Below, piece after piece: positions 33,793-45,867 of a stretch of DNA of 64,000 nt; position 1 is the first letter of the stretch; every line of letters starts with the position of its first letter. The notes beneath the pieces are model-generated. The model had not been told where the DNA came from. It was given only the letters and a program-made list of their open reading frames with translations, and searched no databases. This DNA is from Chlorocebus sabaeus. Its lineage: Eukaryota; Chordata; Mammalia; Primates; Cercopithecidae. The stretch is from NCBI RefSeq assembly GCF_047675955.1, contig NC_132925.1, positions 21,786,688 through 21,850,687 on the forward strand. The letters run 5' to 3'. A program made the translations under genes and the position numbers.

Positions 33793-35037
33793 CCCGGGAA
33801 GTAGTTCTGTGTCCCACCCATCTTCCCAACTGATAAGTATTTAGGAAGGACCTTGATTTTGACTGAAACCAAACTATCGGAAGTTGTGAAATCTAAGCAC
33901 TTCTATCTGGTGTATTGTCCCTTCTGTGTTACAGAGAATAAAGAGGTTGAGTACAGGCTGTTAGTTTCCTTGCTTGCCATATAGGTGGTGATTCATTAGG
34001 ATTTTCCGCTGAGCACTACGTGAGCTAAACTTCTTATCTCACTGCATGTTGGTGCCACTGGAAGCCATGACACAGTTTGCATGTGATCTGCAGCCTCAGG
34101 GCTGGCCTCTGTGAAGGTTTGAAAAATCCAGACTCACTTGGCTGGGCATTATTTACACAACCTTAGCTTGGAAGCCTGAAGTAGAAATGTGTCTTCACAA
34201 CTTTGAGAAGTGGCAATAGCAGTGAAGGAAAGGAGTATGGAAGTTGAGATAATGCAAGATCACATAAAAGATTTGGTGTGTTGGGACACACAGAAATGCT
34301 TTTAAAAAATTAACTAAAAGTTGAGGTGACGGTGAATTTGTTTCTGCATTAGTGAGATGTAATTTCTCTCTCTCTCCTTTTGTGCTATATATGTGTGTGT
34401 TTTGATGTGTCAGGATGGGGCTGATGAAGTCTAATGGTGCTTACTGGGTGATTGGTTCACACTAACTTGTGTTCTAACCCAGAGAAATTACTGAAGCTTT
34501 TTTTTTTTTTTTTTTTTTTTTTCAAGAGAAGGATGAGAAACTGAGAAACAGACAAGCAGCTATGGCATTACCCATATGGCAGAGGAAGCTGCCTTTGTGG
34601 CATCTTCACAAATACTGAAACGTGTTATTGGCCTGCATCTATGCTTCACTCCAAGATTTCCTATCTCTCCTCTATTTTTTTTTTTTTTTTTTGCATTCCA
34701 AAGTGAAAGGATGTTGCCTTTTGTTAACTCACAAAATTCTGTAGCTCACACAATAGAGTAAAATAGTAATTAATACAGGTTAAGCTGTGAGGATAATCAC
34801 TGTGGAAAAATTGTGATCAGACTGTTTAATTTCCTCTATTATGTAGGTCAGTGAGGAAAATAATTTATCCACTTTCTTTGCCCTTTGTTCCAAACTCAGT
34901 TTTTAGTGACTGTGGAGAGTTGCAGGTTTTTTCATTATAGTACAAAGGGGAGCCATTCTGACAATCATCAGCTAAATTAAAATGAATGGTTAAAAACAGT
35001 TCAGCCCAAGAAACACATAATGCAGCTTAATGATAGA
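33793..35037. other. Unassigned sequence with two isolated T tracts
   Basis: About 1.2 kb without a recognised repeat or gene. It holds T tracts at about 34499-34522 and 34677-34692 that are not attached to any recognisable retroelement, and a CT-rich run near 34365-34378. Confidence 0.4.
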
Positions 35038-35051
35038 AAAGACCCAGCCAG

Positions 35052-35331
35052 GCTGGGCATGGTGGCTCACACCTGTAATTCTAGCACTTTGGGAGGCCGA
35101 GTCGGGTGCATCACCTGAGGTCGGGAGTTCGAGACCAGCCTGACCAACATGGAGAAACCCCGTCTCAACTAAAAATACACAATTAGCCAGGCGTGGTGGC
35201 CCATGCCTGTAATCCCATCTACTAGGGAGGCTAAGGCAGGAAACTCACTTGAACCCAGGAGGCGGAGGTTGCAGTGAGCCAAGATCGTGCCATTGCACTC
35301 CAGCCCGGGCAATAAGAGTGAAACTCTGTCT

Positions 35332-35360
<29 letters not shown>
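35052..35360 (+). mobile_element. Alu (AluS-like)
   Basis: Sense dimer 'ggctgggcatggtggctcac' with a tail of about 30 A. AAGACCCAGCCAG flanks it (35039-35051 and 35361-35373), a perfect 13-bp target-site duplication. Confidence 0.95.
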
Positions 35361-35364
<4 letters not shown>

Positions 35365-35373
35365 CCCAGCCAG

Positions 35374-35589
35374 TCTTTCAACCACTGGAATTGAAATTTC
35401 ATGGTCTCTGAGGATGACTCACTTCTTAGCTGTGTCATGAGTTTCATTTTGAAATGAAATACACTGTGTGGTTTCATTTGAGGCTTCGTGTTGATGCAAA
35501 AAGGAAATGAGCCCATATTGGGAAGTTAGGTTGAAATACATATTAATGATGAAAAAGTGTCAGGCTGTCGTTCAGCCATCCTTACTACT
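35374..35589. other. Spacer
   Basis: Unique-looking sequence; nothing recognised. Confidence 0.3.
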
Positions 35590-35725
35590 TCTGTTCCAGC
35601 ATTACCAGGCTCTTCTGTAATTGTATAACACCTGTTTGTCTCCCCTACTTGTCTGAGAACTCGGAGGGCAGGAACTGGATGAGGCAAATAGAAGATACTC
35701 AATGAACAGCTGTTGAGTGAACCAG
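35590..35725 (+). mobile_element. L2 3' end fragment
   Basis: 'cttgtctgagaactcggagggcaggaactgg' followed by 'agatactcaatgaacagctgttgagtgaa' follows the L2 tail. Confidence 0.5.
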
Positions 35726-36024
35726 GGAACATCATCTCTAAGGGGAAGGAACCAGGGAATTTTCAGCTCCAATCTTCCTGTGTAATTGTTGATGAGAAAA
35801 ATCTGTATTCATCTTCACTACATTTAGACACTTGACAAGAACAGGCTTATTTATAGAAGCCATTTTATGGTGTTATTTTTCACAATAATAGTTACATTCC
35901 CAAACTTCCATATTCTCTTGAAACCAATGAGAGGGGTGGTGAGTATAGGAAGTGTAGTGGAAACAAAGCAGATGTGATGAAAAATGGAGCAAGATTCTGA
36001 GTTGATTTTACTCTTATTTCAATT
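35726..36024. other. Spacer
   Basis: Nothing recognised. Confidence 0.3.
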
Positions 36025-36205
36025 TACTTTTACATTTTTTGAGTATGTCCGATATTCCAGACTCTGTTTCAAGGATACTAAAGTTTGTATCTGATTTCAA
36101 AGAATTTATATGCTCATGGTGAGGAGGGGGACAAAAAGGAGACTTCTTACATAACCAAAGACACTAGAGAACAAGAAAAAACTGTATGTAACAAAATATC
36201 CAACT
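36025..36205 (-). mobile_element. Possible L2 3' end fragment
   Basis: 'gagtatgtccgatattccagactctg' and 'caaagaatttatatgctcatgg' resemble the reverse complement of the L2 tail ('...tgtgccaggcactg', 'cctcatggagcttac'), heavily worn. Confidence 0.35.
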
Positions 36206-36211
36206 GAATGG

Positions 36212-36455
36212 TGAGGTAGTACAGCTTAGTCTTTAGAGACATAGGCTTTTAAATCAGACTAGGACTGATACTGGTTCTACCGTTACTAGCTCTGAGACCC
36301 TGGAGAAGTTATGTGGCCTAATCTTATTTATTTATTTGCAAAGTGGGAATGATAATAATTATATTTATACTATAAGATTATGAGGATTAAATAATATTCA
36401 TGTACACTGTATATCCCACAAGGAGTATCAGATCAATGAATGATAATGATAATTA
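36212..36455 (+). mobile_element. MIR SINE
   Basis: Sense order: 'gtacagcttagtctttagagacataggc', 'ctggttctaccgttactagctctgagacc', 'gcaaagtgggaatgataata', 'ttatgaggattaaataat'. Confidence 0.75.
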
Positions 36456-37259
36456 TGTAATAATTATAATCTTAGTGATTAAAGGTGACAATGGAAAGGA
36501 CTAGGAAAACAGCTCCAGTAACTGAGGCTATATTAAAATTTCTGTTTCTAATCCTCATGAAATAGAATGTTTTGCTCAAAGATGGTATTGGTTACTCGTA
36601 GACAAATTAAAATCATATAATTGATAGGCTTTGATAATAAACACTGAGAACGGTACTTGCTTTGGCAAACATTACTGAAGTGAACATCTTGAACTTTCTT
36701 CTCAAAAGAACACAGATAAGTGTCCAGAGAGTTGCTTTATTTCTGACAACCAATAGGGCTATCTTCCTTGTCCAAATTATAACCATGCAGTCCGAGGGAA
36801 ATACGTGTACTTTTAGAGAACAACAGCTTTGATTCTGGAAAAGGAAATACATGCTATAGAGAGTAGCCCTGGGAAATTGTTGAAGTTTGATAACGTTGCA
36901 AAACTGAATTTCTATTTGTGACCAACATAAACATTTTTCTTCCCTTTAGAATATGAGCTCCAGTCTTTTGGAGAAGATCTTCTTTTTCTCTTCCTGGTAT
37001 TGGCTGTTCATGTTATGTTTTACTGAGAATGAGGCCAGTCCATGTGAATTCTCTCAATAGCTCTTGAAGGGTTGCCCTCTTTTCCTTTTTTCTACCTCAA
37101 CATAAGGTAACTTGCTTTTTTCCTTGACAAGAACACTGCTCTTAATTCTGTTACTGCTCACCTCCTTTCAGTTTTGCTCCATCCTTTAAGCCCTATCTTT
37201 CTTCCATCTTCAGTCTCCAATCTCTCTTCCTCTGCCACAAATATGGCCAGGGCCGTCCA
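36456..37259. other. Unassigned non-coding sequence
   Basis: About 800 bp. The right end is pyrimidine-rich and may belong to the following L2, but I cannot place it securely. Nothing else recognised. Confidence 0.4.
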
Positions 37260-38039
37260 TATCCTAGAATAACCCCCCTCTGACCCTGCTGCTGTAGCAG
37301 GTTACTGCCTTATCTTTCTTCCGTTTATTACCATACTTCTTCTAAAAGAATACAAATTCTGCTTTCACTTCCTGCTCATACACTCACTTCTTAACCCCTT
37401 GTAATATGGCTTCTACCTTTACCCCTCTATGAAACCACCTTGTAGAAAATCACTGGGAGTTTAGTTTCATATCCAACAAATCTAATGGATTTGTTTCAGT
37501 CCTTACTCTCCTTGTTGTCTCTGCAGAAATTTCACTTTTTGGAACATTCTCCTTCTATAGCCTCTGTGATACCATAGCCTGCTTGCTCTTTTATCTTTCT
37601 GGAAACTTCTCTTCCATCTCTTTCACTAGCTGCTTTTTCTTTCTCCTGCTCCATAATTAAAATATGATCTTCTCCACATTCTTTGCCCCATGTGACTTCT
37701 CATCTACTCACATTGCTTTACACATGAATTTCTTCAATCTCTTTTACCTTCATCTCAAAATCTTTCTCCTGATGATTCTAAAATCTAGCAATTTCCAATT
37801 GCTGTTAAGACTTTCCTACTTAGGTAACCAGCCAGAATTTTAAACTCAGCGTATCTAAAACGAAGCCCATTAACTTATGTTCATGAAACCCCAAACTCCA
37901 ACTGATTGTTTCTATTTTGTTTTTATAAATGACACCACTATTAATGAATCATCTTTCACAACTCACAAGTAATTTTTTTATTCGTTCTTACTTCTCACGC
38001 CCTGTGCCTAGTAAATTGTGGAGTAAGGAAGAGTCTATA

Positions 38040-38275
38040 GCCTTTGTGATACACAGGGTGGGAAGAGCATCTATTTTGCAGTCAGATAAGTCTGAGTTCA
38101 GATCATGGTTTTGTTACTTACTACCCTTTTGGTCTTGAGTCAGTTAGTTAAGCTCACCAGAGTCTTGATATCCTTATGTATAAAGCAGGGAATATAACAT
38201 TTCCTACATAGCCAATTGAGAAGATTGGATGAGCGCTGCACAGTTTATATGAAGTCCTAATAAATACTGATCTCA
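38040..38275 (+). mobile_element. MIR SINE inside L2
   Basis: 'ggtgggaagagcatctattttgcagtcagataagtctgagttc', 'ggttttgttacttactaccc', 'gtataaagcagggaatataac' and 'gaagtcctaataaatact' follow MIR in sense. Confidence 0.75.
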
Positions 38276-38509
38276 TTCTTTTCCCTAATCCTGATTATGC
38301 CTCTCATACTCAACTTTCTTTCCCATTAAATGGAATAATATGTATCAGGGACTTCATGCGGTTCCTGAAATGCAGATGCTCATTCCATGTTTTTTTCTCC
38401 TTTCTTCCTTCTGTTGTGGCCTGCTCAGTTCAGGACCGTGTTGCTTCTTATATGGACAGTTGTCGTGGCTCCCGACACGGCTCTTGCTCCTGCTTCAACA
38501 TTTGGATTC

Positions 38510-38820
38510 GGCCGGGCGCGGTGGCTCAAGCCTGTAATCCCAGCACTTTGGGAGGCCGAGACGGGCGGATCACGAGGTCAGGAGATCAAGACCATCCTGG
38601 CTAACACGGTGAAACCCCGTCTCTACTAAAAAAATACAAAAAACTAGCCGGGCGTGGTGGCGGCGCCTGTAGTCCCAGCTACTCGGGAGGCTGAGGCAGG
38701 AGAATGGCGTAAACCCAGGAGGCGGAGCTTGCAGTGAGCTGAGATCCGGCCACTGCACTCCAGCCTGGGCGACAGAGCCAGACTCCGTCTCAAAAAAAAA
38801 AAAAAAAACAAAAAAAAAAC
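38510..38820 (+). mobile_element. Young AluY of Old World monkey type
   Basis: Near-consensus sense AluY from 'ggccgggcgcggtggctcaag' with 'gcgtaaaccc' and 'gagatccggccactgcac', all markers of the Old World monkey AluYRa lineage. It has an A tail with one C. ACATTTGGATTC flanks it perfectly (38498-38509, 38821-38832). It is the least diverged repeat in the window by eye. Confidence 0.95.
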
Positions 38821-39325
38821 ACATTTGGATTCACCCCCCTCACTGCTGGCTGGTTTGTCTTCTTCGTGCATGCTCTGATTAGGACACTCTTCTGCTCAGA
38901 AGACTTCACTTATTCATGATTTCCAAGAAACTGAAGCAGGAAAACATGTGGACCAAGTTATCTTAGAGACATATGTGCCAGCACTTTCTTACATGTGAGG
39001 TCCATTTTGGCCAAGTGGTACCATTCACCGTTCCTTCAACATGTCCTTACTTTTCTGTTCTATTACCTTTCCTCTTGGGTCAGGATGACATCTATGCAGG
39101 CTCCATCTTCGAAATCTATTTCGAAATCTATGATGCTTTCCCTGGTTCTTCAAACATATAGGATTTCTCTTTGCTTTGTCCCCCAAAAGATTTTGTACCT
39201 CTCATCTTCACCTTAGGTCTCATTTTAGTGGTTATTTATTTACTTGTTCACACTTACTCATTCCTCCCTTCATGATACCATAAAGTTTTGAGCCTGTGTC
39301 TAGTTAATATATCTATGTTTTTAAG

Positions 39326-40132
39326 TAGCTAGTCTTGTAGGCCTCCAAAACCTTTTAGTTCAATTAAAATAATTTAACTTTGATACACAGACCCATGCTT
39401 GAAAGTGAAAGTCTTACAGACAACAGTACCACCATTTATGAGAAGAGAAAGAGAAAAGATAAGAGGAATAATAATAATAAGAAAAAAGGGCAGTTTGCTT
39501 GGGTTATGAGGTAGTTATTGGAATTCGGTCAGAAAAGTAAGAAATAGAAATAAGTATGTGTCCCAAGAGAAGCAGCAATACCTAGGATTATGCTGACAGA
39601 GGGAGGGGGATTTAAAAGCAGTCTCCATTCTAATACTTTTTAAATTCTTGGCATAGTGTGATGATTACTATTCCAAAACAGAAGATATGTTGGCAAACTG
39701 CCCTGTATTTGAAAATAGAGGAAACGCCCTGGAAAGAATGAGATGTGGTAAAGAGAGGAAATGACAATGTACTGAAAAGACTGGGCTGTAAGTCATCACA
39801 GGAGCGCCCTGAAACCCGATGTGTCAGGCAGGCTGGTAGGATCCTGGGATCCCTCATGTAACGGCACTTATTAAGACAGAAGCAGAGATAAAACAGACTA
39901 AGTACACAGAGGAGTTTAAGGTTTCGTGAATGTAAGTGCTGAGTACAGAATGGTGCTCAATAAAAGCTTGTTAATTGATGGACCACAGGTTTGTGATAAG
40001 ACTTCTCAGAGTCTGATTCTTTCAGGGTGGGATCTAAGAGTAAGGTAAGCACCTTAGAAAATGCCTAGGGCAGGTCACTCAGTGTTGCTGGGACTGGTGG
40101 TGTTGGCTTGGCTTGACTAGGATTTAATAATA
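39326..40132. other. Unassigned non-coding sequence
   Basis: About 800 bp. A short L2/MIR-like tail ('gtgctcaataaaagcttgttaattgatgg') lies near 39952-39981; otherwise nothing recognised. Confidence 0.4.
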
Positions 40133-40480
40133 CAGATGTGCCTCAAGTTATGAAGGAGTAACATCCCGATAAACCCATAGCAAACTGGAAATACCATGAG
40201 TTAAAAATGCATTTAATACACCCAACTGACTGAACATTATCGATTAGCCTGGCCTACCTTACCTCATGCTCTGAACACTTACATTAGCCTACAGTTGGGC
40301 AAAATAATCTAACACAAAGCCTATTTTATAATAAAGTATTGAATATCACATGTACTTTAGTGAATACTGCACTGAAAGTGAAAAATGAATGATTGTATGG
40401 GTACTTAAGTATGGTTTCTACTGAATGAGTGTTGCTTTCACACCATTGTTAAGTCGCACTAACACTTGTAGTCATATCTT
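40133..40480. mobile_element. Tigger/MER-type non-autonomous DNA element
   Basis: One end reads 'cagatgtgcctcaagttatgaagg' with 'gataaacccatagcaaactgg'. The middle has 'acttacattagcctacagttgggcaaaa', and the far end 'atggtttctactgaatgagtgttgctttcacaccattg'. These are characteristic of Tigger-derived elements in primates. No transposase frame remains. Confidence 0.65.
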
Positions 40481-41954
40481 ACCCTTACAGAAGCCACTTA
40501 TTTCACAAACTTAAATCGTAAGAACTTAGATATAATCCAAGAAGGCCTTTGAGTAGCCAAATTAAGTCCGATTTAAAAAGTTATTTAAGATGAAAACTAC
40601 CAGTTTAGCCCTGACTAGCCATTTCTTCTGGTTAAATAGCACACATCTATATGGTTGAAAAAGTTTCATTTCATTATAAACTTGTCTAAAAAGAATAGCG
40701 TTCAAACACATGCTTAAGCATAACATAGAGCATTGACTGCTCCGTTAGACACACTTTGAAAATCAGAAGGCATTCTCTGAGGTGTGGTTTTGCTGAATTC
40801 TGCCTAAGTTGCTTGGCATTCAGGGTTTGTGAGGCCTTGGGCCATGATCATCATCCCTCCAACAGCCTTGTGTGTCTTAGACTGAATGTATACCCATAAC
40901 TCAGGGAAAATTTGTTTACTCCTCATTTCATCATCAAATACACCATTTATAAGTTTAATAAGCAAAGACCAAGAAAATGGCTAAATTACTAATATCGATG
41001 TTTTAATTTAAATGCAAGATAAAAAAATCTGGTTAACTTTATTCTCCTAAGCAGTTGTTGATGCTTTTTGAAGTCTAAAAATGAATTATTTGAAATGATG
41101 CCTTTAAAGCTTTCCTTTCTCTGTTTCACTTTAGTTTCTACAAGCATATAGGCTTCGCTTTCTAAGAAGATTCAGAAATTACCCTTGAGGAAAACTTTAA
41201 GAAATTTCTTTTTGGCCTCTTAAACTGTGCTTTTCATTGAATTCTTGTGCTCTTTATAAAATTTGCATGATTGGTTTTTAAAATAATTCTGCTAGCATCA
41301 TGGTCTCATACAATTATTATTCCAGGATTAACAAGAGTCACACAACTTTTATTAAATATCCAAAATACTAAGAAAATCACTTTCGATCAGCATGTGAGAA
41401 CAGCCTGTGATTGCCTTCTGTTGATTTACTGCTTGTTTGGCATGTTTGGCAGGATATTGCAATCATGCTTTCCACTACCAGATTCATATGGGAAAACTTA
41501 GGAACTGCTCCATAACTGTCACATCTGTCGCCAATTTCAGATTTTTCTGAATTTCCCTCATTATCTTCTGTATTTTCACTGGTTTCAAGTTTGCTCATCA
41601 AACTTCCTGTTTTTAACCACTGATCCATGCTCCCAGTTGAAAATACAATTTGAAACTATTCACAAAAAAAGTTAAATGTAGTATAACTTTACAACTAAAA
41701 AAACCTCAGAATTTGGGGTTATTTTGTGTTATGGGAGAATTCACTGTGTTTAGAGAATTAAACATAAGTATGTGTTTGGAACAAGAAGTATCTGGTCTCA
41801 TAGACTGCAGTGATAATTTGACTGATCTATGGGAATTGGGTGTGTGTCCATGCAAAAGTTAAAAAAAAACCTCACTGATTTTTAAAAAATTGTATTTTAT
41901 TTTTACATGGACGGATAAAATCCCAAATTTTAAACTTAATTTAATTTAATTAAT
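40481..41954. other. Unassigned sequence with an 83-codon frame
   Basis: About 1.5 kb with no recognised repeat. A minus-strand frame at 41377-41628 starts 'MDQWLKTGSL' and is acidic in its middle. That opening recalls hAT/ZBED-type proteins, but nothing downstream on the strand shows a transposase. It is a weak lead, not called as a gene. Confidence 0.35.
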
Positions 41955-42062
41955 TTATTTTTTAGATGTGGTCTCACTATGTTGCCCAGGCTGGCCTCGA
42001 ACTCCTGGGCTTAAACAATCCTGCCTTTCTCCTGAGTAGCAGGGACTACAGGCATGGCCATG
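41955..42062 (-). mobile_element. Alu monomer fragment
   Basis: Antisense 'gatgtggtctcactatgttgcccaggctgg' to 'gggactacaggcatggcc'; a single arm. Confidence 0.7.
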
Positions 42063-43084
42063 GCCATGTTTTTATTAATAACTACACCATTGATCTTAAT
42101 GAGACAGATGAGACAGACTCATTAAAAAAAACCCAACTGTAAAGTCTCTGTGGAATTGCCCAGAGATTATGTAACCTGATAGACTAGCACTCTTCCTGCC
42201 AGGTAGTGATATTACCATAACCTATTATCATAGATGTGTTTTCAGGTTTTCTTACTGTAGGAGTCGTGTTTATACTATATGATGTCCACTCTGATTGGAG
42301 CAGAGGTGATAACTTGATTGGCCTGGATCAATCAGATACGCTTTTCTATAATTAGGGAATTGGAACTAAAACCTTCTAGTTTAGTCTAATTACATTTTAT
42401 GGTAGTCAGAATGCTAAGATGTCCCTAATCTCAGTTTAGCTGGATATAATGCTAACCTGCAGCTACTTGGGAAAAGAAAGATTGGTGGATAACACTCCTT
42501 TAATACCCTCTGAGATGTGAAGAAAAATCTGCTCCTTTGCAAAATAGGCACTGACTACTATGTCTTTTGGGTTCTTGTATTTACTTTTTTTACTTTTCTG
42601 TCTTGGAACTTTTAGCTCTCATTTCTTGTTGCCATTTTGGTGTTTATCCAAGAGGTGAAGAATAGTCATGAGTCTCCCCAGTTCTGCCCACTCTGGGTCC
42701 ATACTTTCTATACTGGCCTTTCTGAGCTTTTTAGTTGAAGGTATACCACAAAGATATCTGATTATTGACAGCATACTGCATACTGATTTTCCGACATATG
42801 TTGGCAGAGATGGAGCCTTGGTTACTTTTAATTCAGTTGGGATAATACTGGAATCTTCCAAAAGAAACTTTGACAAAAACTAGGGATGGAGTTTGGTGGC
42901 AGTGGAGAGATGGGATGGTGGAAAAGCTTAGAAATCAATGAATTCCCGTAGGTCAGGGTTCTGATCTGTACTGTATGTCCAGTCAAGATTCAGTTTGGCT
43001 AGGACAGCTTTAGGGCAGGTAGCCTCTTGTTCCTGGACTAACTTTAAACTTCTCTGTATTGTGCATATATATTTGAATGAGCAC
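42063..43084. other. Unassigned non-coding sequence
   Basis: About 1 kb. A patch near 42400-42430 ('gtagtcagaatgctaagatgtccc') hints at an old MLT1-type LTR, but too little follows to call it. Opposed open frames at 42619-42883 are of chance length. Confidence 0.4.
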
Positions 43085-43485
43085 AAAATTTTAAAAAATG
43101 CAGTAAAAGCACAAGCTACAGAAGAAAAAAAGATAAGTGGGATGTCATCAAAATTAAAAGTTTTGTGCTTCAAATAACGTCAAGAATGTAAAAAGACAAC
43201 CAATGGAATGAGAGAAAATATTTAGACAGCGTATGTCTAATAAGGAATTTGTATTCAGAATATATAAAGAACTTTTACAATTAACAATCAGAGACAAATA
43301 ATTCAATTTAAAATTGGGAGATAAATTGCATAGATGTTTCTCCAAAGTCTTACAAATGGTGACTGACTAAGCACATGAAAAAACACTTAGCATTGTTAGA
43401 CATTAAGGGAACGCAAATCAAAACCACTATAACACTCTCATCCATTAGGATGGCTAAAATAGAAAAACGTCAAACACCAGACAGT
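43085..43485 (+). mobile_element. L1M-grade ORF2 3' fragment
   Basis: Sense ORF2 end: 'gtgggatgtcatcaaaattaaaa', 'caatggaatgagagaaaatattt', 'aaggaatttgtattcagaatatataaag', 'aacgcaaatcaaaaccacta'. Truncated at both ends, one of few plus-strand L1 pieces here. Confidence 0.8.
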
Positions 43486-43629
43486 AACAACGTGCGCGAG
43501 CATGTATGTGTGTTTTTTTTCTGGACTGCTTTTTATTTTTATTTTTATTTTTTATAAGACTCTGTGTAACTGAGCCACATGAAGCATTAGTTATGTTTGG
43601 GTCTCACCGCCATAGCACTTTTCAGCTTA

Positions 43630-43825
43630 TTATGACTTTTACCATGTATTATCTACCTCACTGATCTTTACAATCATGTGAGATTGGTGAAGTAGTACAT
43701 TATTTTCTCTTTTTTGAAGATAAAGACACTCAGGCTCAGAGATACTTTGTGACTTGACCAAATCATCCTCTAAGTGGTTAAACTAGGGCTTCAATTCAGG
43801 TTTTCTTTACAATATACCATGTTGC
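43630..43825 (-). mobile_element. MIR SINE
   Basis: 'accatgtattatctacctcac', 'gaagataaagacactcaggctcagagatactttg' and 'aaactagggcttcaattcagg' follow the MIR reverse complement. Confidence 0.65.
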
Positions 43826-43974
43826 TTCCTAAATAATACTGGCTTAGGTTTAATTGCAATATTTAGATGGCTTTAAAATATTATATTCATGGATATCACT
43901 TTATTTTAAACTTTACAACCACCCTATGAGATGAGTAGGCCGAGGAATTTTATATTAATTTTACAGTTGAATAT

Positions 43975-44145
43975 GATGGCCAGAATAATCAAGTTTTATT
44001 TCAAGCTCTGCCACCCACTTTCCTTGGACAGATTATATAATTTCTAAAGTTCTAAGCTTTTTTATGTGTAAACTGAAGGCTCCTACTAGATGACCTCAAA
44101 GATCCCTTGTAAGCCTACTGTTCTGTGATCTTATCCTTTAGTATG
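43975..44145 (+). mobile_element. MIR3-like ancient SINE
   Basis: 'caagctctgccacccac' then 'tactagatgacctcaaagatcccttgtaagcc' and 'ttctgtgatc' follow the MIR core plus MIR3-type tail in sense. Confidence 0.55.
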
Positions 44146-45557
44146 TCCTTCCATTAGCAGCATATGTACTTTGAGGTGCTCTTGTGGCTGTGGTGAATGA
44201 ATTTCTGTTGGATGACCTGTACTTTCTTACTGGATTATTTCTGTAACCCTTATATACATCTTTGAAAAGCATGGTCAAGATCAGGGGAGCAGGCTTTAGT
44301 TATATAACAGAACAGGGCTCAAGTAACTGAACAATATGGGGGTTAAATTTATGGAACCAAGGCTTGGTTTCATTGACTTGGGCTCTAAAGTAATTAAACT
44401 ACACATAGACATTCTAGAATGTAATAATTTCATTTAGTTGGATGACAACATCCTAACACATCAGAGTTAACTTCTTATGGTAAATAATGTGCCTCACATT
44501 TTTGTAACAATGAGTTTCTGCTGTTACCAACACTTTGCAACCTGGCTGTAGAAAAAACTTCCTTAATTTGTACCTCATTATGAAGAGTGCATCAGAGGAG
44601 ATTCTTTTTATTTCCCATTTACTTTCTGCATTATGTATCACTTGTTTTTATTGATTCACAATGATAATACATAGATGTTAAAAGATATGTTTAAAACACT
44701 TCTTATGCTTTCACATTTTCTAGGTATCTAAAAATAAAATAATGAACTAGATATTTAATAAATGCTTCTAGCTAAATAATTCTGGGATCTTTTCCCTTCA
44801 TTGATTTTGAAGAGGTAAATTTCAGCTTTTTCCAGGATATTAGTTCAGGAAAATAGGTGGGTGTGAATGTTGCGTAACAGTTTTTGAGCTAGCTGCACAA
44901 TCTTTTGATAACAATCAATTAGGTTTCAGATTCTGTCAATATTTCCCCTACAACCCAAGAACCAATGATCTTATGGAAAATAAAATTTGCCCTTTTCCTT
45001 TTTAGCAGTTATAATATCTTTGTCTCTCTCTGCCCTTTTCTCTCTCCTGTTGAAGAAAGCTATAAATGCACTGATAGGATTTTCAGTTCATCAACCATGT
45101 GGGAAATTATCATCCTTCCACTTTTCTTAAGAACTGAAAGCTCCCTCAAAGAAAAGAGCTCTCTCAGTGGTTGGCTGAGTTAAATACAGAAAGTCAAAAC
45201 ATATGGGAAAATATTGAAGCCTTTTCCTACGACTTCCTAGAGGTGTTCTCATGAGAAATGAGAGTCAGCTTCAGGACAGCTTAATTTTGGCTGAATTTCT
45301 GCCATCTTCCCTTCCATGTCTCTATAAAGGCCACCAGGATTCAAGAGTAGTAGTATGCCTGCCTCAGATAGTTCAGAGATAAAGCTTATCAGAAGAGATA
45401 AGAGTATAAAGTTTTCTTTGAAAACTATGAAGAACTAGTCAAATGTGTAATAGTAAATTTCCAACTAACTTCTTGAAACGGCAATGGCTGTTTCTGATAT
45501 GTGTTTACAGATTAGGTGCACATTACTCAATATGATAGTTAAAACCTATTTCCTCAA
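44146..45557. other. Unassigned non-coding sequence
   Basis: About 1.4 kb of AT-rich sequence. No gene, RNA or repeat recognised on either strand. Confidence 0.45.
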
Positions 45558-45867
45558 TTTTTTTTTTTTTTTTTTTTTTTTTTGATATGAAGTCTTGCTT
45601 TGTCGCCCAGCCTAGAGTGCAATGGTGCAATCTCGGCTCACTGCAACCTCTACCTCCTGGGTTCAAGTGATTCTCCTGCCTCAGCCTTCCAAGTAGCTGG
45701 GATTAGACACCTACCGTCATGCCTGGCTAATTTTTTTTTGTATTTTTGTAGAGACAGGGTTTCACCATGTTGGCCAGGCTGGTCTTGAACTCCTGACCTC
45801 AGGTGATCTGCCCACCTCGGCCTCCCCAAAGTGCTGGGATTATAGGTGTGAGCCACCACGCCCGGCC
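45558..45867 (-). mobile_element. Alu (AluS-like), antisense
   Basis: T tract of about 26, then 'gatatgaagtcttgctttgtcgcccag' through to 'caccacgcccggcc'. Confidence 0.93.

Larger units (their letters stand above)
37260..39325 (+). mobile_element. Long ancient L2 copy, interrupted by MIR and AluY
   Basis: The left part (37440-37905) follows L2 ORF2 sense words: 'ctctgcagaaatttcac', 'cttctcttccatctctttcac', 'atgacttctcatctactcac'-type sequence, 'aactcagcgtatctaaaacgaagccc'. After a MIR (38040-38275) and around an AluY (38510-38820), later L2 words appear: 'tgttgcttcttatatggacag', 'tctgctcagaagacttcac', 'atgctttccctggttc', 'ttgtacctctcatcttc'. Order and strand agree throughout, so I read one degraded L2 of about 2 kb. 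Confidence 0.6.

Noticed and set aside
33426..33872. 148-codon open frame on minus
   Set aside because: It spans the Alu at 33474-33781 and consists mostly of Alu-derived peptide.
34499..34692. Two isolated T tracts as possible retrocopy ends
   Set aside because: No recognisable mRNA, Alu or L1 sequence is attached and no flanking duplication was found.
42619..42883. Opposed open frames of 71 and 85 codons as a small gene
   Set aside because: Fully overlapping frames on both strands, no recognised family and no splice or promoter evidence.
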